Assembly (NCBI GenBank): GCA_034506315.1
Contig: JAPDPT010000010.1
Coordinates: 1-64,000, forward strand
Source of the DNA: a candidate division KSB1 bacterium
GTDB taxonomy: Bacteria; Zhuqueibacterota; Zhuqueibacteria; Oleimicrobiales; Geothermoviventaceae
Direction: 5' to 3'
DNA: 64,000 bases
Position 1 is the first letter of the stretch, and each line of letters opens with the position of its first letter. Under the pieces are notes generated by a model. It searched no databases. It saw only the letters and a program-made list of their open reading frames with translations, and had not been told where the DNA came from. The position numbers and the translations under genes were made by a program. Shown piece by piece: positions 36,026 through 44,027 of the stretch.

Positions 36026-37762
36026 CTACCGAATGATGACAAACTTCAACCATTCGCGGATTGGGTCCGACTCCACTGTGAGAACGTAGATGCCTGGACC
36101 GACGAGGTTGCCATGGCTATCCCTCCCATCCCACGCTATCTCGTTCCATCCGGCCAAGAAAAACTGGTCCTGCGCCAGAACTACGACGACCCTACCAGAG
36201 ATATCCAGGATCTTCACCGTGGCTGTTCGGTTCGAACTCAGCTTGAGCCGCACGATCAAATTCGGGTCCCTGCCAGGCCGGAAAACGTTGCGGGAGAGCA
36301 GCACATTATTGGCGCCCCGGATGATGACGTCAGCCGGCCGGGAGCGAAGCGTGCGCCCCAGTGGATCTTCAATAACCACCCAGAAGCGCAGCCTCTCACG
36401 TTCTCCCCGCGTCACCAGTTGGGTTCGAACAAACTTTTCCGGCAGGGTGAACGGGGTGCCCGCCACGAGTTCGGTACTGTCCCGCAACGGCCGACGCGGG
36501 TAATCGAAGATCTTGCTCCCATCTCCTAATTCCACCTCGACCCACCAACGGACCGCGGGAATATGCGTGAGTATGGTCACAGTCACAGAGTCACGTGGCT
36601 CAATCACGGGGGGTGCGACCATGATCTCCGGAGGAATTGGCTCGGGGGGCAATGCGTATAGGGTATCCGCAGCCCGGTTGTTTACCAGGACGGTATCCTC
36701 ATCGTTTGCTATCCAGGCCACATTGACGAACCGTGTCGAAGTTCGATAAGGGTCGTATTCTGCCTTCAGCCTCAAGGTCGCTGCCCACGTATCGGCTGCT
36801 CTGAGCGCAGGAACGCGCCACATTAGCGTATCGCCACGGGCCTCGGTCGGCGGGGGCGAAGCTTCCATCAGTACGTAACCGGGAGGCAGGACATCAAACA
36901 CCTCCGAACCCATGTGGAAATCGCCGCCTGCGTTACGAACGCGGATGATGTAGGTGAACGTTTCACCCGATGCCACGAAACCGATGGTGTCACCTACGGA
37001 GGGCGACACGTAATAAGAATCAACCACCGCATGTTTCCAAATCGAGGCATCCGGTCCTCCGCAGGGGGCGAGGTAGTGGGCTGTATCCCTTCCAGCCGCG
37101 GCGTACAGCTGAACCGACACGTCAAGAACCCTCCAGGAACAATTGAATTCCGGGTCGGGTGAACAGTAGGCAAGCCAGTAGTAGCTGCTGATGAGGGATA
37201 GGATCTTATCGTAGAACTGGTAGAGCGATTGCACATCGAGGCCGAACTCTGCCATGCCCCCTGTGGATGAAGCGATGGAGGTCAGCGATCGTTGGTCGAC
37301 GTCGGATCCTATTCCAAGACAGTAAATCGAGACGCCCGCTTCCCTCGCGAGCGTCACAACATCCGAAGGCGTCCAATGACTCGCGTTGTCCCAACCGTCC
37401 GTGTAGAGGACTATGATCTTCGGTCCATCTATACCTGCAAGCATGCCTATGGCAGTATATAGTCCGTCGTACATGGCTGTGAATCCAGTGGCCGCATGTC
37501 CGGGGATCGAGGCCGCCACACGCGCAAGATCCGATGTGAGCGAGGAGACTATGGTCACTCCACCGCGGAAATGAACGATCCCGACCCGGTCGCCGGCCTG
37601 CAAGTTGGAAAGAAAGGCTAAGGAGGCGGCCTCAACTGTGCTCTCGTACCCGCCCATGCTACCGCTATAGTCCATTACCAGCACCACCGACACCGGCGGC
37701 CGCACGGTACGCACCTCTCGAATCCAGACCGGACCCGCCCTATACACATCTGAATAAGGGGG
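36026..37762 (-). CDS. VWA-domain protein with sorting tail, 3' part of a frameshifted gene
   Basis: This is the C-terminal portion of a protein whose N-terminus is encoded in another frame upstream (37675-39252). From 37762 it reads PPYSDVYRAGPVWIREV, then a von Willebrand A domain with a complete MIDAS: DYSGSMGG, the Thr in ATGFTAMYD, and the Asp in YTDGWDN. A DUF11-like beta domain follows (FDVLPPGYVLME, ~residues 320-430 of the old frame), and the protein ends in a FlgD-like sorting domain (VKILDISGRVV, AWDGRDSHGNLVGPGIYVL). There is no start or signal of its own at the junction; an ATG at 37675 lies inside the VWA domain. Adding one base to the G-run 37758-37762 joins both parts. Confidence 0.8.
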   Translation of the reverse strand, partial: PPYSDVYRAGPVWIREVRTVRPPVSVVLVMDYSGSMGGYESTVEAASLAFLSNLQAGDRVGIVHFRGGVTIVSSLTSDLARVAASIPGHAATGFTAMYDGLYTAIGMLAGIDGPKIIVLYTDGWDNASHWTPSDVVTLAREAGVSIYCLGIGSDVDQRSLTSIASSTGGMAEFGLDVQSLYQFYDKILSLISSYYWLAYCSPDPEFNCSWRVLDVSVQLYAAAGRDTAHYLAPCGGPDASIWKHAVVDSYYVSPSVGDTIGFVASGETFTYIIRVRNAGGDFHMGSEVFDVLPPGYVLMEASPPPTEARGDTLMWRVPALRAADTWAATLRLKAEYDPYRTSTRFVNVAWIANDEDTVLVNNRAADTLYALPPEPIPPEIMVAPPVIEPRDSVTVTILTHIPAVRWWVEVELGDGSKIFDYPRRPLRDSTELVAGTPFTLPEKFVRTQLVTRGERERLRFWVVIEDPLGRTLRSRPADVIIRGANNVLLSRNVFRPGRDPNLIVRLKLSSNRTATVKILDISGRVVVVLAQDQFFLAGWNEIAWDGRDSHGNLVGPGIYVLTVESDPIREWLKFVIIR

Positions 37763-39252
37763 TAAGTGGGGTCCGCGAGGTGATATTCGAGCAGAGTCCG
37801 CCAGATTTCCGGAATTGGAAGCCCTAAGAGCGTGGTATCCCCCGCTCCAAGCCAGCGGCCTGTATCCGCAAGGCCGAGGACGGGCAGGCCGTTCTGATCC
37901 GTTATCGAAACGTAGCTGAGGATGGGGCATGGGAATCCCGCAGACTCAGCGCCGTCCGGGAGGCGATTTGGCAGAGTATCCGACAGCGTAACGCTGCGGA
38001 TCACCACGTTGAGGCTCGTGATCCCCACCCGAACCCACAGGGTATCCGCATTGTTGGCCTCGTTCATCTCGCGGATCTGTTCACCCCGGTCGGCGATCAC
38101 AACCAGCTGGTACCTGCCGGTATCGGAAGGTGTCCACTTTACCCAGGGCAGATCGCTCAACGATCGCGCCGGAAGGCCGTCGATGTGAATAGAGTCTGTG
38201 GGTACCGCGTCGACGTAAAGGGTCAACCAGAATGACCTGGCCGGCGCACCCCCTCTGTTGTGTACCCGGAGACTTAGGGAGGCGGGATATCCGGGCGATA
38301 GGACGTTCGCAGGAGGAATCCATTCGGGCACAAGGTCGGGAAGTGGGGGAATCTCTACGGGGAAGTGCAGTACGTACGGTGCGGATCGCACCTCTTTCAA
38401 GCGTGAGCCGCATGTGTTGTGAAGCTCGCCGGGGCGGGGCTCGGCAGGCCACGGCAGGTAAGTACGCACCAGAATGGCAAAGCTCGTCTGCGCCTCTATC
38501 CGGGGGATTACCCAGATCAGCGTGTCCTCCCTCGTTTCAAAAGTGTCGGGTTTTGAGGACACAAAACGCATCCCTGGGGGGAGGAAGTCCCATACCACAA
38601 CGCTGTCCGCGGCCCAATTACCCGTATTGCGGACTGTGATTATGAACAATATCGAATCCGAGCCGAAATAGGCGCCGGTGACCAGTCTCTTGTCCGTCTG
38701 CGTCCGGGCTTGAAAAACCGCGATAACGTCCGCTGCGGAGGAACTCGCCCGATACCCGGGAGAGCGGATGGTCGCTACCCCTGTAAGGGTCCGCGTCTCC
38801 AATGCGTCCGGCGCGAGTCGTAGCCGCACCTCTACCTCGCCTCTTTCTCCCGGCCGGAGAGTCCCGATCGGAAAGATGGCCCATCGAAACTTGGAACCGG
38901 TGACAAACTCGGTGTCCGCTGCAGCCCTGCTTAAGGACACCAGCTCGGTGAAGTACTGGCCGGCCGCTTCATTAGGGCCGAAGAAATGTAGGATCACGCT
39001 ATCCGCTGTGGAGGTCCCCGCATTGTGATATTCGACGCGGAAGGTAATAATCTGGTCGGCTGTTCTTACGGTCTCAGGACTCGCGGTCACCCGGAGTAGG
39101 AGAAACGGCTCCGCCAGAAGTTCGTGCTGATCCGCAAATTGAGCCTGGAGGGATCCGGAGAGAGCGGCCGTGGACAGACCGACCACCAGTACAATCGCCA
39201 CTCCCCTGGCCGTAGCACCGCGATGCCTCAGGCGAACTCCACCTTCGTTCAT
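37675..39252 (-). CDS. secreted DUF11/CARDB protein, 5' part of a frameshifted gene
   Basis: The N-terminal portion of the VWA protein. The start is ATG 39252 (GGGAGG six nt upstream), with a signal peptide (IVLVVGLSTAALSGSLQAQ). Repeated DUF11/CARDB-type beta modules follow: FRVEYHNAGTSTADSVIL, FIITVRNTGNWAADSVV, and a CARDB domain with LVPEWIPPANVLSPG and LRVHNRGGAPA. After about residue 495 (DPTYP) the frame loses homology and continues as Arg/Cys-rich shadow (GFERCVPCGRRCRW) to a stop at 37675. One extra C in the coding-strand C-run would continue directly into the VWA domain. Joined, the protein would be about 1075 aa. Whether this is a mutation, phase variation or a sequencing error is open. 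Confidence 0.8.
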   Translation of the reverse strand: MNEGGVRLRHRGATARGVAIVLVVGLSTAALSGSLQAQFADQHELLAEPFLLLRVTASPETVRTADQIITFRVEYHNAGTSTADSVILHFFGPNEAAGQYFTELVSLSRAAADTEFVTGSKFRWAIFPIGTLRPGERGEVEVRLRLAPDALETRTLTGVATIRSPGYRASSSAADVIAVFQARTQTDKRLVTGAYFGSDSILFIITVRNTGNWAADSVVVWDFLPPGMRFVSSKPDTFETREDTLIWVIPRIEAQTSFAILVRTYLPWPAEPRPGELHNTCGSRLKEVRSAPYVLHFPVEIPPLPDLVPEWIPPANVLSPGYPASLSLRVHNRGGAPARSFWLTLYVDAVPTDSIHIDGLPARSLSDLPWVKWTPSDTGRYQLVVIADRGEQIREMNEANNADTLWVRVGITSLNVVIRSVTLSDTLPNRLPDGAESAGFPCPILSYVSITDQNGLPVLGLADTGRWLGAGDTTLLGLPIPEIWRTLLEYHLADPTYPLIQMCIGRVRSGFERCVPCGRRCRWCW

Positions 39253-39432
39253 GGCAAGCCTCCCTTCCCTAGCGTGGAATGCACCCCTCCCTCTTTGCAC
39301 GCGGGCGGGAACGCCCTCCCCCGCAGCAATAAGGACCACCGTCCTCCGCACAGCTCGACGAAACGATCCGCTTCTCCTCCCTGTCCGTCCGCGCCTTCGC
39401 CTTTTCCCAAGCCAGGCCAGCGAGCCCTAGAA

Positions 39433-42261
39433 CTACCTTTTTTCCTCCGGAATCATTTTGAACTCGACCCGCCGGTTCTTCTGTCGGTTTTCCTCGCTCG
39501 TGTTTTCGACCGCGGGCATGCTCTCCCCATAGCCCTTCGCCACGAGCCGGGAGGGGTCGATCCCATGTTCTACCAGGAACCGGCGCACGGACTCCGCTCG
39601 ACGCTGACTCAGATCAAGGTTGTACTCCTCCGACCCGATGTCATCCGTATGCCCCTGGATTTCCATGCGCAAATTGGGGTACTTTTCGAGGAACTCGACT
39701 GCCTGGAGAAGGTCAGCCGTAGACTCTCGCCGGAGGCGGTCGCTATTGAAGTCGAAAAACACCAAGTTAGCCCTGAATTTGAAGCCAGCCTCCAGGTCAA
39801 CTTTGGTTAGGGTCACTTCAATCGGCGTTTGCTCCGACTTCTTGGCCAAGACGAGCTTTTCGCTGAAAGGAGCATAACCCTCGGCCATGTAGAAGAGGCC
39901 GAAGTCTTTGCCCTCCGGTACATCCAACTCGACTTCCCCGGTGTACAAGTCCGTGTAAGCCTGCCCAACGATGCTACCATCCTGGAGGCGTTTGATCTGC
40001 AGTAACGCGGAGATCGGCTTGCCCGTGCTGGCATCCACCACCTTGCGCCGGATGCGCCTTGTCACCTTCACCGGATGCAGATGGAAATCCTTTATCAGCT
40101 CCCGATACGTGTCTTGTAGCCTTATGTCGTAACGAACCCCGTAGTCAACGTACCCCTGGGCCCTCGCCAAAACGCTGTACACACGAGCTGAGGGAAGTAC
40201 CACCAAGTATTCCCCAGTCTCAGCATTGCTGTTCGTTACGGTCAAGTCTTCACCAGCGTCCAGCAAGCGAACGTGGATTTCGGCCGCGACAGGCTTGCGT
40301 GAATAGGCATCCAACACCTTCCCCTTCACTGTAGTGACCGGTTGGGGACGCATCTCCGGCGGGAGGTCGATTTCGTAGAGATCGAGGCCTCCGTACCCGC
40401 CGGGCATCGAGGAACAGAAATAGCCCTTACCGCCGGCTGCCGGGATCGAAAAATACTTCTCGTCCCCCATGCTGTTGATCCAGGGTCCGAGGTTCACGGC
40501 CGGTTCCCAGCCGGACTCAGTCCGACGCGCCATGTAGAGATCATAACCGCCGTACCCTCCAGGGCGATTCGAGGCGAAATACAAGGTCCGACCGTCACCG
40601 TGGATAAAGGGCGATACCTCGTCAAAGGGAGTATTCACCTCCGGCCCCAACCGAACGGCCTGGGTCCAACCCGTATCCGCCCAGGTCGAAAACCAGATAT
40701 CCGTGCCCATTTCCGTCTCGCGGGAAAAATAAAGAGTCCGCCCATCCGCTGAGATACTGGGATGCGCCTCCCACCAGCGGCTATTGATGGCGGGACCCAG
40801 ATTGCGCGGCTCAGACCAGGTCAACCCCACCAGATTGGCCACGTAGATGTCGCAGTGTCCGTAGCCCTCAGGATCGAAACATTTGGCGAAGTAGATACGC
40901 TGACCATCGGCCGAGACGCAGGGAGACCCTTCGTAGCCATCGGTGTTAACGGGTGGGCCCAGGTTTCTGGCCGCGGTCCACCGACCTTGGGTCCACACCG
41001 CTACGTAAAAGTCCTCGGTTCCCCTTGGCCCATCCGGGGTTAGCACAAACCCCACGCCCCCAATCCGGTTCGAGGTGAAGAAGAGACGGGTGCCATCCGC
41101 GGTCACGCTTGGGCTGAAGTCATCGTACCTTGAGTTCACGGACGGGCCCAGGTTTCTGGGCTGCGCTTTCCACTCGATCTTCCGCATGGGCTGCCCAGCC
41201 GGTTCTCTCTGCAAATAGACTTTCGCGTATACCTTCTTGGCCTGCTCCCTTAATCGCATGGCGTTGACCGCTTCCTCCGTCGACAACCCGACTACCCCGT
41301 GCCCCTTTTCTTGTCTCTCCCGGCCTATGGTCGATGGCGGGTCTGCGGGAGATTCGGTGGTCGAGCCTCTCGCCTCAGCGGCCGACTCATCCCTCGGCGA
41401 CAGGGCCGCGGTGGCGTCGGGACAGTAGCGGAGGGCAAGCTCGACGCTCCGAGTGGCGTTCTCGGGCTCCCGGCTGCCCCGGTAATTCCTGGCCTCAGCC
41501 AGATGGCGTTCTGCCCATCTCTTCTCTCGCGGCTTCCCGTAGTGGTGCACAAAGGAAATCCCCCAGGCAAAGCGACCCGGAGTCTGGGTACTCCCCCACA
41601 GACCTTCAGCCGTGGGCAGCGTTTCCAGCCCCGTCGCCACCGCGCTGATCAGTTCCAGTCCCAGAAACGTTACGCGCGCGCCACCCGAAACGAGTTTCGA
41701 GTTGGCGTCGTAGCGAAGCGCCAATTCGAGGAAGTGGCTCGGTCGCACCTTGGCTCCAAGTGCGTACTCCGCACCTCTGAGCCAGCTGAACCCTCGAAGA
41801 GTCCAGCGTCCATCTCTGGCGGATGTTTTCTCCCGCCAGAGGAATCGAAAGTCGCCAGCCAATTCGAGCCAGGGGCTAACCTGAAGGCCGGCACCAAACA
41901 GCACAATTCTCGGTGGGCTTCCGCTCCGACGCGCCTTTCCCCAGGCGTCCAGGTTTAAGGTCGAGACCCCGAGAGCCAGCCCCGACGCCCGCACACAGCA
42001 CCCGGCGGACAAACGGAGGTCATTCACCTCCGTCACCGCATCGTACAGGCCGGTAAGTCCAAGCCCAAGCCCCACGTGCTGTCCAAGCGGTAGGGCGCCG
42101 GCCACCGTGCCGCAGAGAACGCCGTGGGGCGGGGATCCACTCTGGCGAGGATGTGGCTCGGTGCGCAGGATGGTCTCGACTGCGAGCGGGGACCTCAGCA
42201 AAGAAACAGTGTGAAGGACCGATTGCGCCCGCGTGAACCACCCGCCCGACTGTCTGCCCAC
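39433..42261 (-). CDS. PorE-like PD40/CRD/OmpA protein with N-terminal barrel, main part
   Basis: About 942 aa, architecture in order: an outer-membrane barrel segment (residues 1-250, ending LELALRYDANSKL, GGARVTFLGLELI), a low-complexity linker, a PD40/WD40-like propeller (five repeats like SVTADGTRLFFTSNR, ISADGRTLYFSR, HGDGRTLYFASNRPGGYGGYDLY), two carboxypeptidase-regulatory domains (VKGKVLDAYSRKPV, RRKVVDASTGKPI), and a C-terminal OmpA domain (IQGHTDDIGSEEYNLDLSQRRAESV). Propeller-CRD-OmpA is the plan of the type IX secretion protein PorE. This reading frame has no signal peptide. It is in frame with 42274-42483, which does, separated by a TAA; the GTG at 42261 is therefore doubtful as a natural start. 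Confidence 0.82.
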   Translation of the reverse strand: MGRQSGGWFTRAQSVLHTVSLLRSPLAVETILRTEPHPRQSGSPPHGVLCGTVAGALPLGQHVGLGLGLTGLYDAVTEVNDLRLSAGCCVRASGLALGVSTLNLDAWGKARRSGSPPRIVLFGAGLQVSPWLELAGDFRFLWREKTSARDGRWTLRGFSWLRGAEYALGAKVRPSHFLELALRYDANSKLVSGGARVTFLGLELISAVATGLETLPTAEGLWGSTQTPGRFAWGISFVHHYGKPREKRWAERHLAEARNYRGSREPENATRSVELALRYCPDATAALSPRDESAAEARGSTTESPADPPSTIGRERQEKGHGVVGLSTEEAVNAMRLREQAKKVYAKVYLQREPAGQPMRKIEWKAQPRNLGPSVNSRYDDFSPSVTADGTRLFFTSNRIGGVGFVLTPDGPRGTEDFYVAVWTQGRWTAARNLGPPVNTDGYEGSPCVSADGQRIYFAKCFDPEGYGHCDIYVANLVGLTWSEPRNLGPAINSRWWEAHPSISADGRTLYFSRETEMGTDIWFSTWADTGWTQAVRLGPEVNTPFDEVSPFIHGDGRTLYFASNRPGGYGGYDLYMARRTESGWEPAVNLGPWINSMGDEKYFSIPAAGGKGYFCSSMPGGYGGLDLYEIDLPPEMRPQPVTTVKGKVLDAYSRKPVAAEIHVRLLDAGEDLTVTNSNAETGEYLVVLPSARVYSVLARAQGYVDYGVRYDIRLQDTYRELIKDFHLHPVKVTRRIRRKVVDASTGKPISALLQIKRLQDGSIVGQAYTDLYTGEVELDVPEGKDFGLFYMAEGYAPFSEKLVLAKKSEQTPIEVTLTKVDLEAGFKFRANLVFFDFNSDRLRRESTADLLQAVEFLEKYPNLRMEIQGHTDDIGSEEYNLDLSQRRAESVRRFLVEHGIDPSRLVAKGYGESMPAVENTSEENRQKNRRVEFKMIPEEKR

Positions 42262-42273
42262 CTCGGTCCATTG

Positions 42274-42483
42274 TTAGTTACTGAAGGCCACGGTGGCGGG
42301 GTTCAACCGGAACGTTCCCGTTCCAGCGAGCCCGGCAACGGCGCCCGGAAAGGCCAGCTGAGAGGCTGTGGCCGGCCACAAGCAGGGGCTGCGTCGGGCC
42401 GGGCCAAACTCGCCGCAGTACCCCCAAACCCCCAATCCCGTGGTGCACAGAAGGTTCAGCAGAAAGAACCATCCCCTTCGCAT
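42274..42483 (-). CDS. signal-peptide piece of the PorE-like gene, cut off by an in-frame TAA
   Basis: A 69-codon frame from ATG 42483 (GGAGGAG five nt upstream). It encodes a signal peptide (RRGWFFLLNLLCTTGLGVWG) and the opening of a PorV-like barrel (AGLAGTGTFRLNPATVAFSN), then stops at TAA 42274-42276. The same frame continues with QWTEVGRQSGGWF directly into the 942-aa PD40/OmpA protein. The stop is followed by CAA TGG; a CAA after a stop is a known leaky context in some viruses, but no evidence of readthrough exists here. The piece alone would be a useless fragment, so I treat it as the first exon-like part of an interrupted gene. Confidence 0.7.
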   Translation of the reverse strand: MRRGWFFLLNLLCTTGLGVWGYCGEFGPARRSPCLWPATASQLAFPGAVAGLAGTGTFRLNPATVAFSN

Positions 42484-42535
42484 CGCTTCTCCTCCCAAGG
42501 ACTTGGCTCACCGCCACGGTTTCGGTTCAGCCCGG

Positions 42536-42890
42536 TCACAAACCGGCCCACCAGCGAACCTCGGGCATGTGGAGCGGGCGAGGGGCTGACATCGTAGGAT
42601 CCAGCTCCTTCGATAAGACAATGGCCCAATCGATCGCGAACGACCCCCAGCGCAGGCCCAGTCCGAGGGCGAAACACGTATTGCCTCCACGAGGTGGCGT
42701 CAAGATCGAACCACCTATTCGAAAGGCCGATCCTCAACAAGGCACGTCCATCCCCGAAGGCCAGAGCGGCCGGATTTCGGAAGTACGTCTTCTCATCCTC
42801 GGCAAGGGTCAGCCACCTACCCCCGTTCCCGCGGATCGGACCGGCAGGAACTCGGGAACCTGGCATTTGGCCCGGATAGGCCATCCGCTG
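42536..42890 (-). pseudogene. remnant of a PorV-like barrel gene with a frameshift
   Basis: Translating the minus strand gives RNPAALAFGDGRALLRIGLSNRWFD through SWRQYVF up to 42672. Skipping one base (42671) continues with ALGLGLRWGSFAIDW and AIVLSKELDP to a stop at 42536-42538. Together these look like adjacent strands of a PorV/PorQ-type barrel. No start codon with RBS, no signal peptide and too short a length (~120 residues against ~340) indicate a decayed gene. It lies between the FecR-like gene and the PorE-like gene. Confidence 0.5.
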
Positions 42891-43014
42891 GGCGCCAATA
42901 CCATCGCTCTCGCCACGGTTGGAACCCGTGTTCTTGGTCCTGCCCGAGGCATGGATCCCTCGGAGCGCGTCTGCACCCGGACCCGATCTCCGCGAGCGAT
43001 CGTAGCCCTTTGCC

Positions 43015-43977
43015 TCATTCTAAACCAAAGGCGTATACCTCACTCGGCTCGACACCCATGGCCCCCAGCACGCCACGTACCAGATCTCTGCTTGCCTCCT
43101 GGGCCAGAGGATCGCCAGAGGACTGCAGTTTGCGCAGTTCTTCCAGCGCTTCCTGGTAGAGATCGAATGCACAAAGCACAAGGGAACGGAGGATGGGCAA
43201 GGAGATCGTATCCGCGACGGCCACCGAGTCGAGGACCGTCAAACGCTGGCTGAGTTCGATCACGGAGTCCTCTGGGAGCATCCGGAAAGCACAGACTTTT
43301 TCGATTACCGTGTCGTCATAGGGTGCGCGCACTATCCACGCATACGTCTCACCCGGTTCCACAACGCCCTCAGGAAGAACCAAACTATCTTCGACACAGA
43401 CCCAGCTTCCGATCTTGCACGGGCCCCGGTATAGCGAGACCCGATACGCTGCAGAGGGCGGCTCCAAAGATCTCCACCGCAGACAGACGAGGCCCGGTCG
43501 CAGGGCGGAATTGCGCGGGGCTGTAATCACAAGGCGATCGCGGGCCAGGCCCACCTCTTCTCCTCGGACTGCGGCCGCCGAGAGGCGCTCCTCACCTCGC
43601 TGGCTACCCTCCACGATTCTCCGGAGCGCCTCCAGAACAGTTCTCCAGAACACAGAAGGTCTGGAACTCATCGCCACGATACAGTCCGCGACCCTCCCGC
43701 TGCAGTTGGCACACAGGTTGACAGGAATCCCCTGTTCCGAAAGGAGGATGACGTGGGCGTTAGGGCCGGTGACGACACTATCGTCAGCGGAAAGGGTCAT
43801 CCCGGACTTCAAAGCTTCGCCCTTTGCACCCCGCGCGCCGCCGACGGCACGCGCCGCGCCCGAGGCGCTTGCGACGCGATACACTTGCGGCGCAGCGTAC
43901 AAATACAGCGACAACGCTCCCACCAGCGCCATGGCGAATCCGACTCGTGCAGCGCCAAGACGTTCCTCCCCTTGCAT
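43015..43977 (-). CDS. FecR-like domain protein
   Basis: A 320-aa protein with one N-terminal membrane segment or signal (FAMALVGALSLYLYAAPQV). A FecR-like beta domain follows (about residues 50-100: LKSGMTLSADDSVVTGPNAHVILLSEQG), then a ~200-residue region of unknown type containing paired cysteines (LCANCSGRVADC, CKIGSWVC). The last ~70 residues form a helical repeat-like tail. FecR-type domains usually sense or relay signals in the periplasm, but no sigma factor is adjacent. The start is ATG 43977, with GGAGG seven nt upstream. It follows the CHASE2 protein by 50 nt, the same strand. FecR-like and CHASE2 genes are often neighbours as I recall, so a shared pathway is likely. Confidence 0.75.
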   Translation of the reverse strand: MQGEERLGAARVGFAMALVGALSLYLYAAPQVYRVASASGAARAVGGARGAKGEALKSGMTLSADDSVVTGPNAHVILLSEQGIPVNLCANCSGRVADCIVAMSSRPSVFWRTVLEALRRIVEGSQRGEERLSAAAVRGEEVGLARDRLVITAPRNSALRPGLVCLRWRSLEPPSAAYRVSLYRGPCKIGSWVCVEDSLVLPEGVVEPGETYAWIVRAPYDDTVIEKVCAFRMLPEDSVIELSQRLTVLDSVAVADTISLPILRSLVLCAFDLYQEALEELRKLQSSGDPLAQEASRDLVRGVLGAMGVEPSEVYAFGLE

Positions 43978-44027
43978 GGCTCGTCCTCCCATGAGCTGGA
44001 CGCTATCTGCGTCGAACCACGCCGGCT

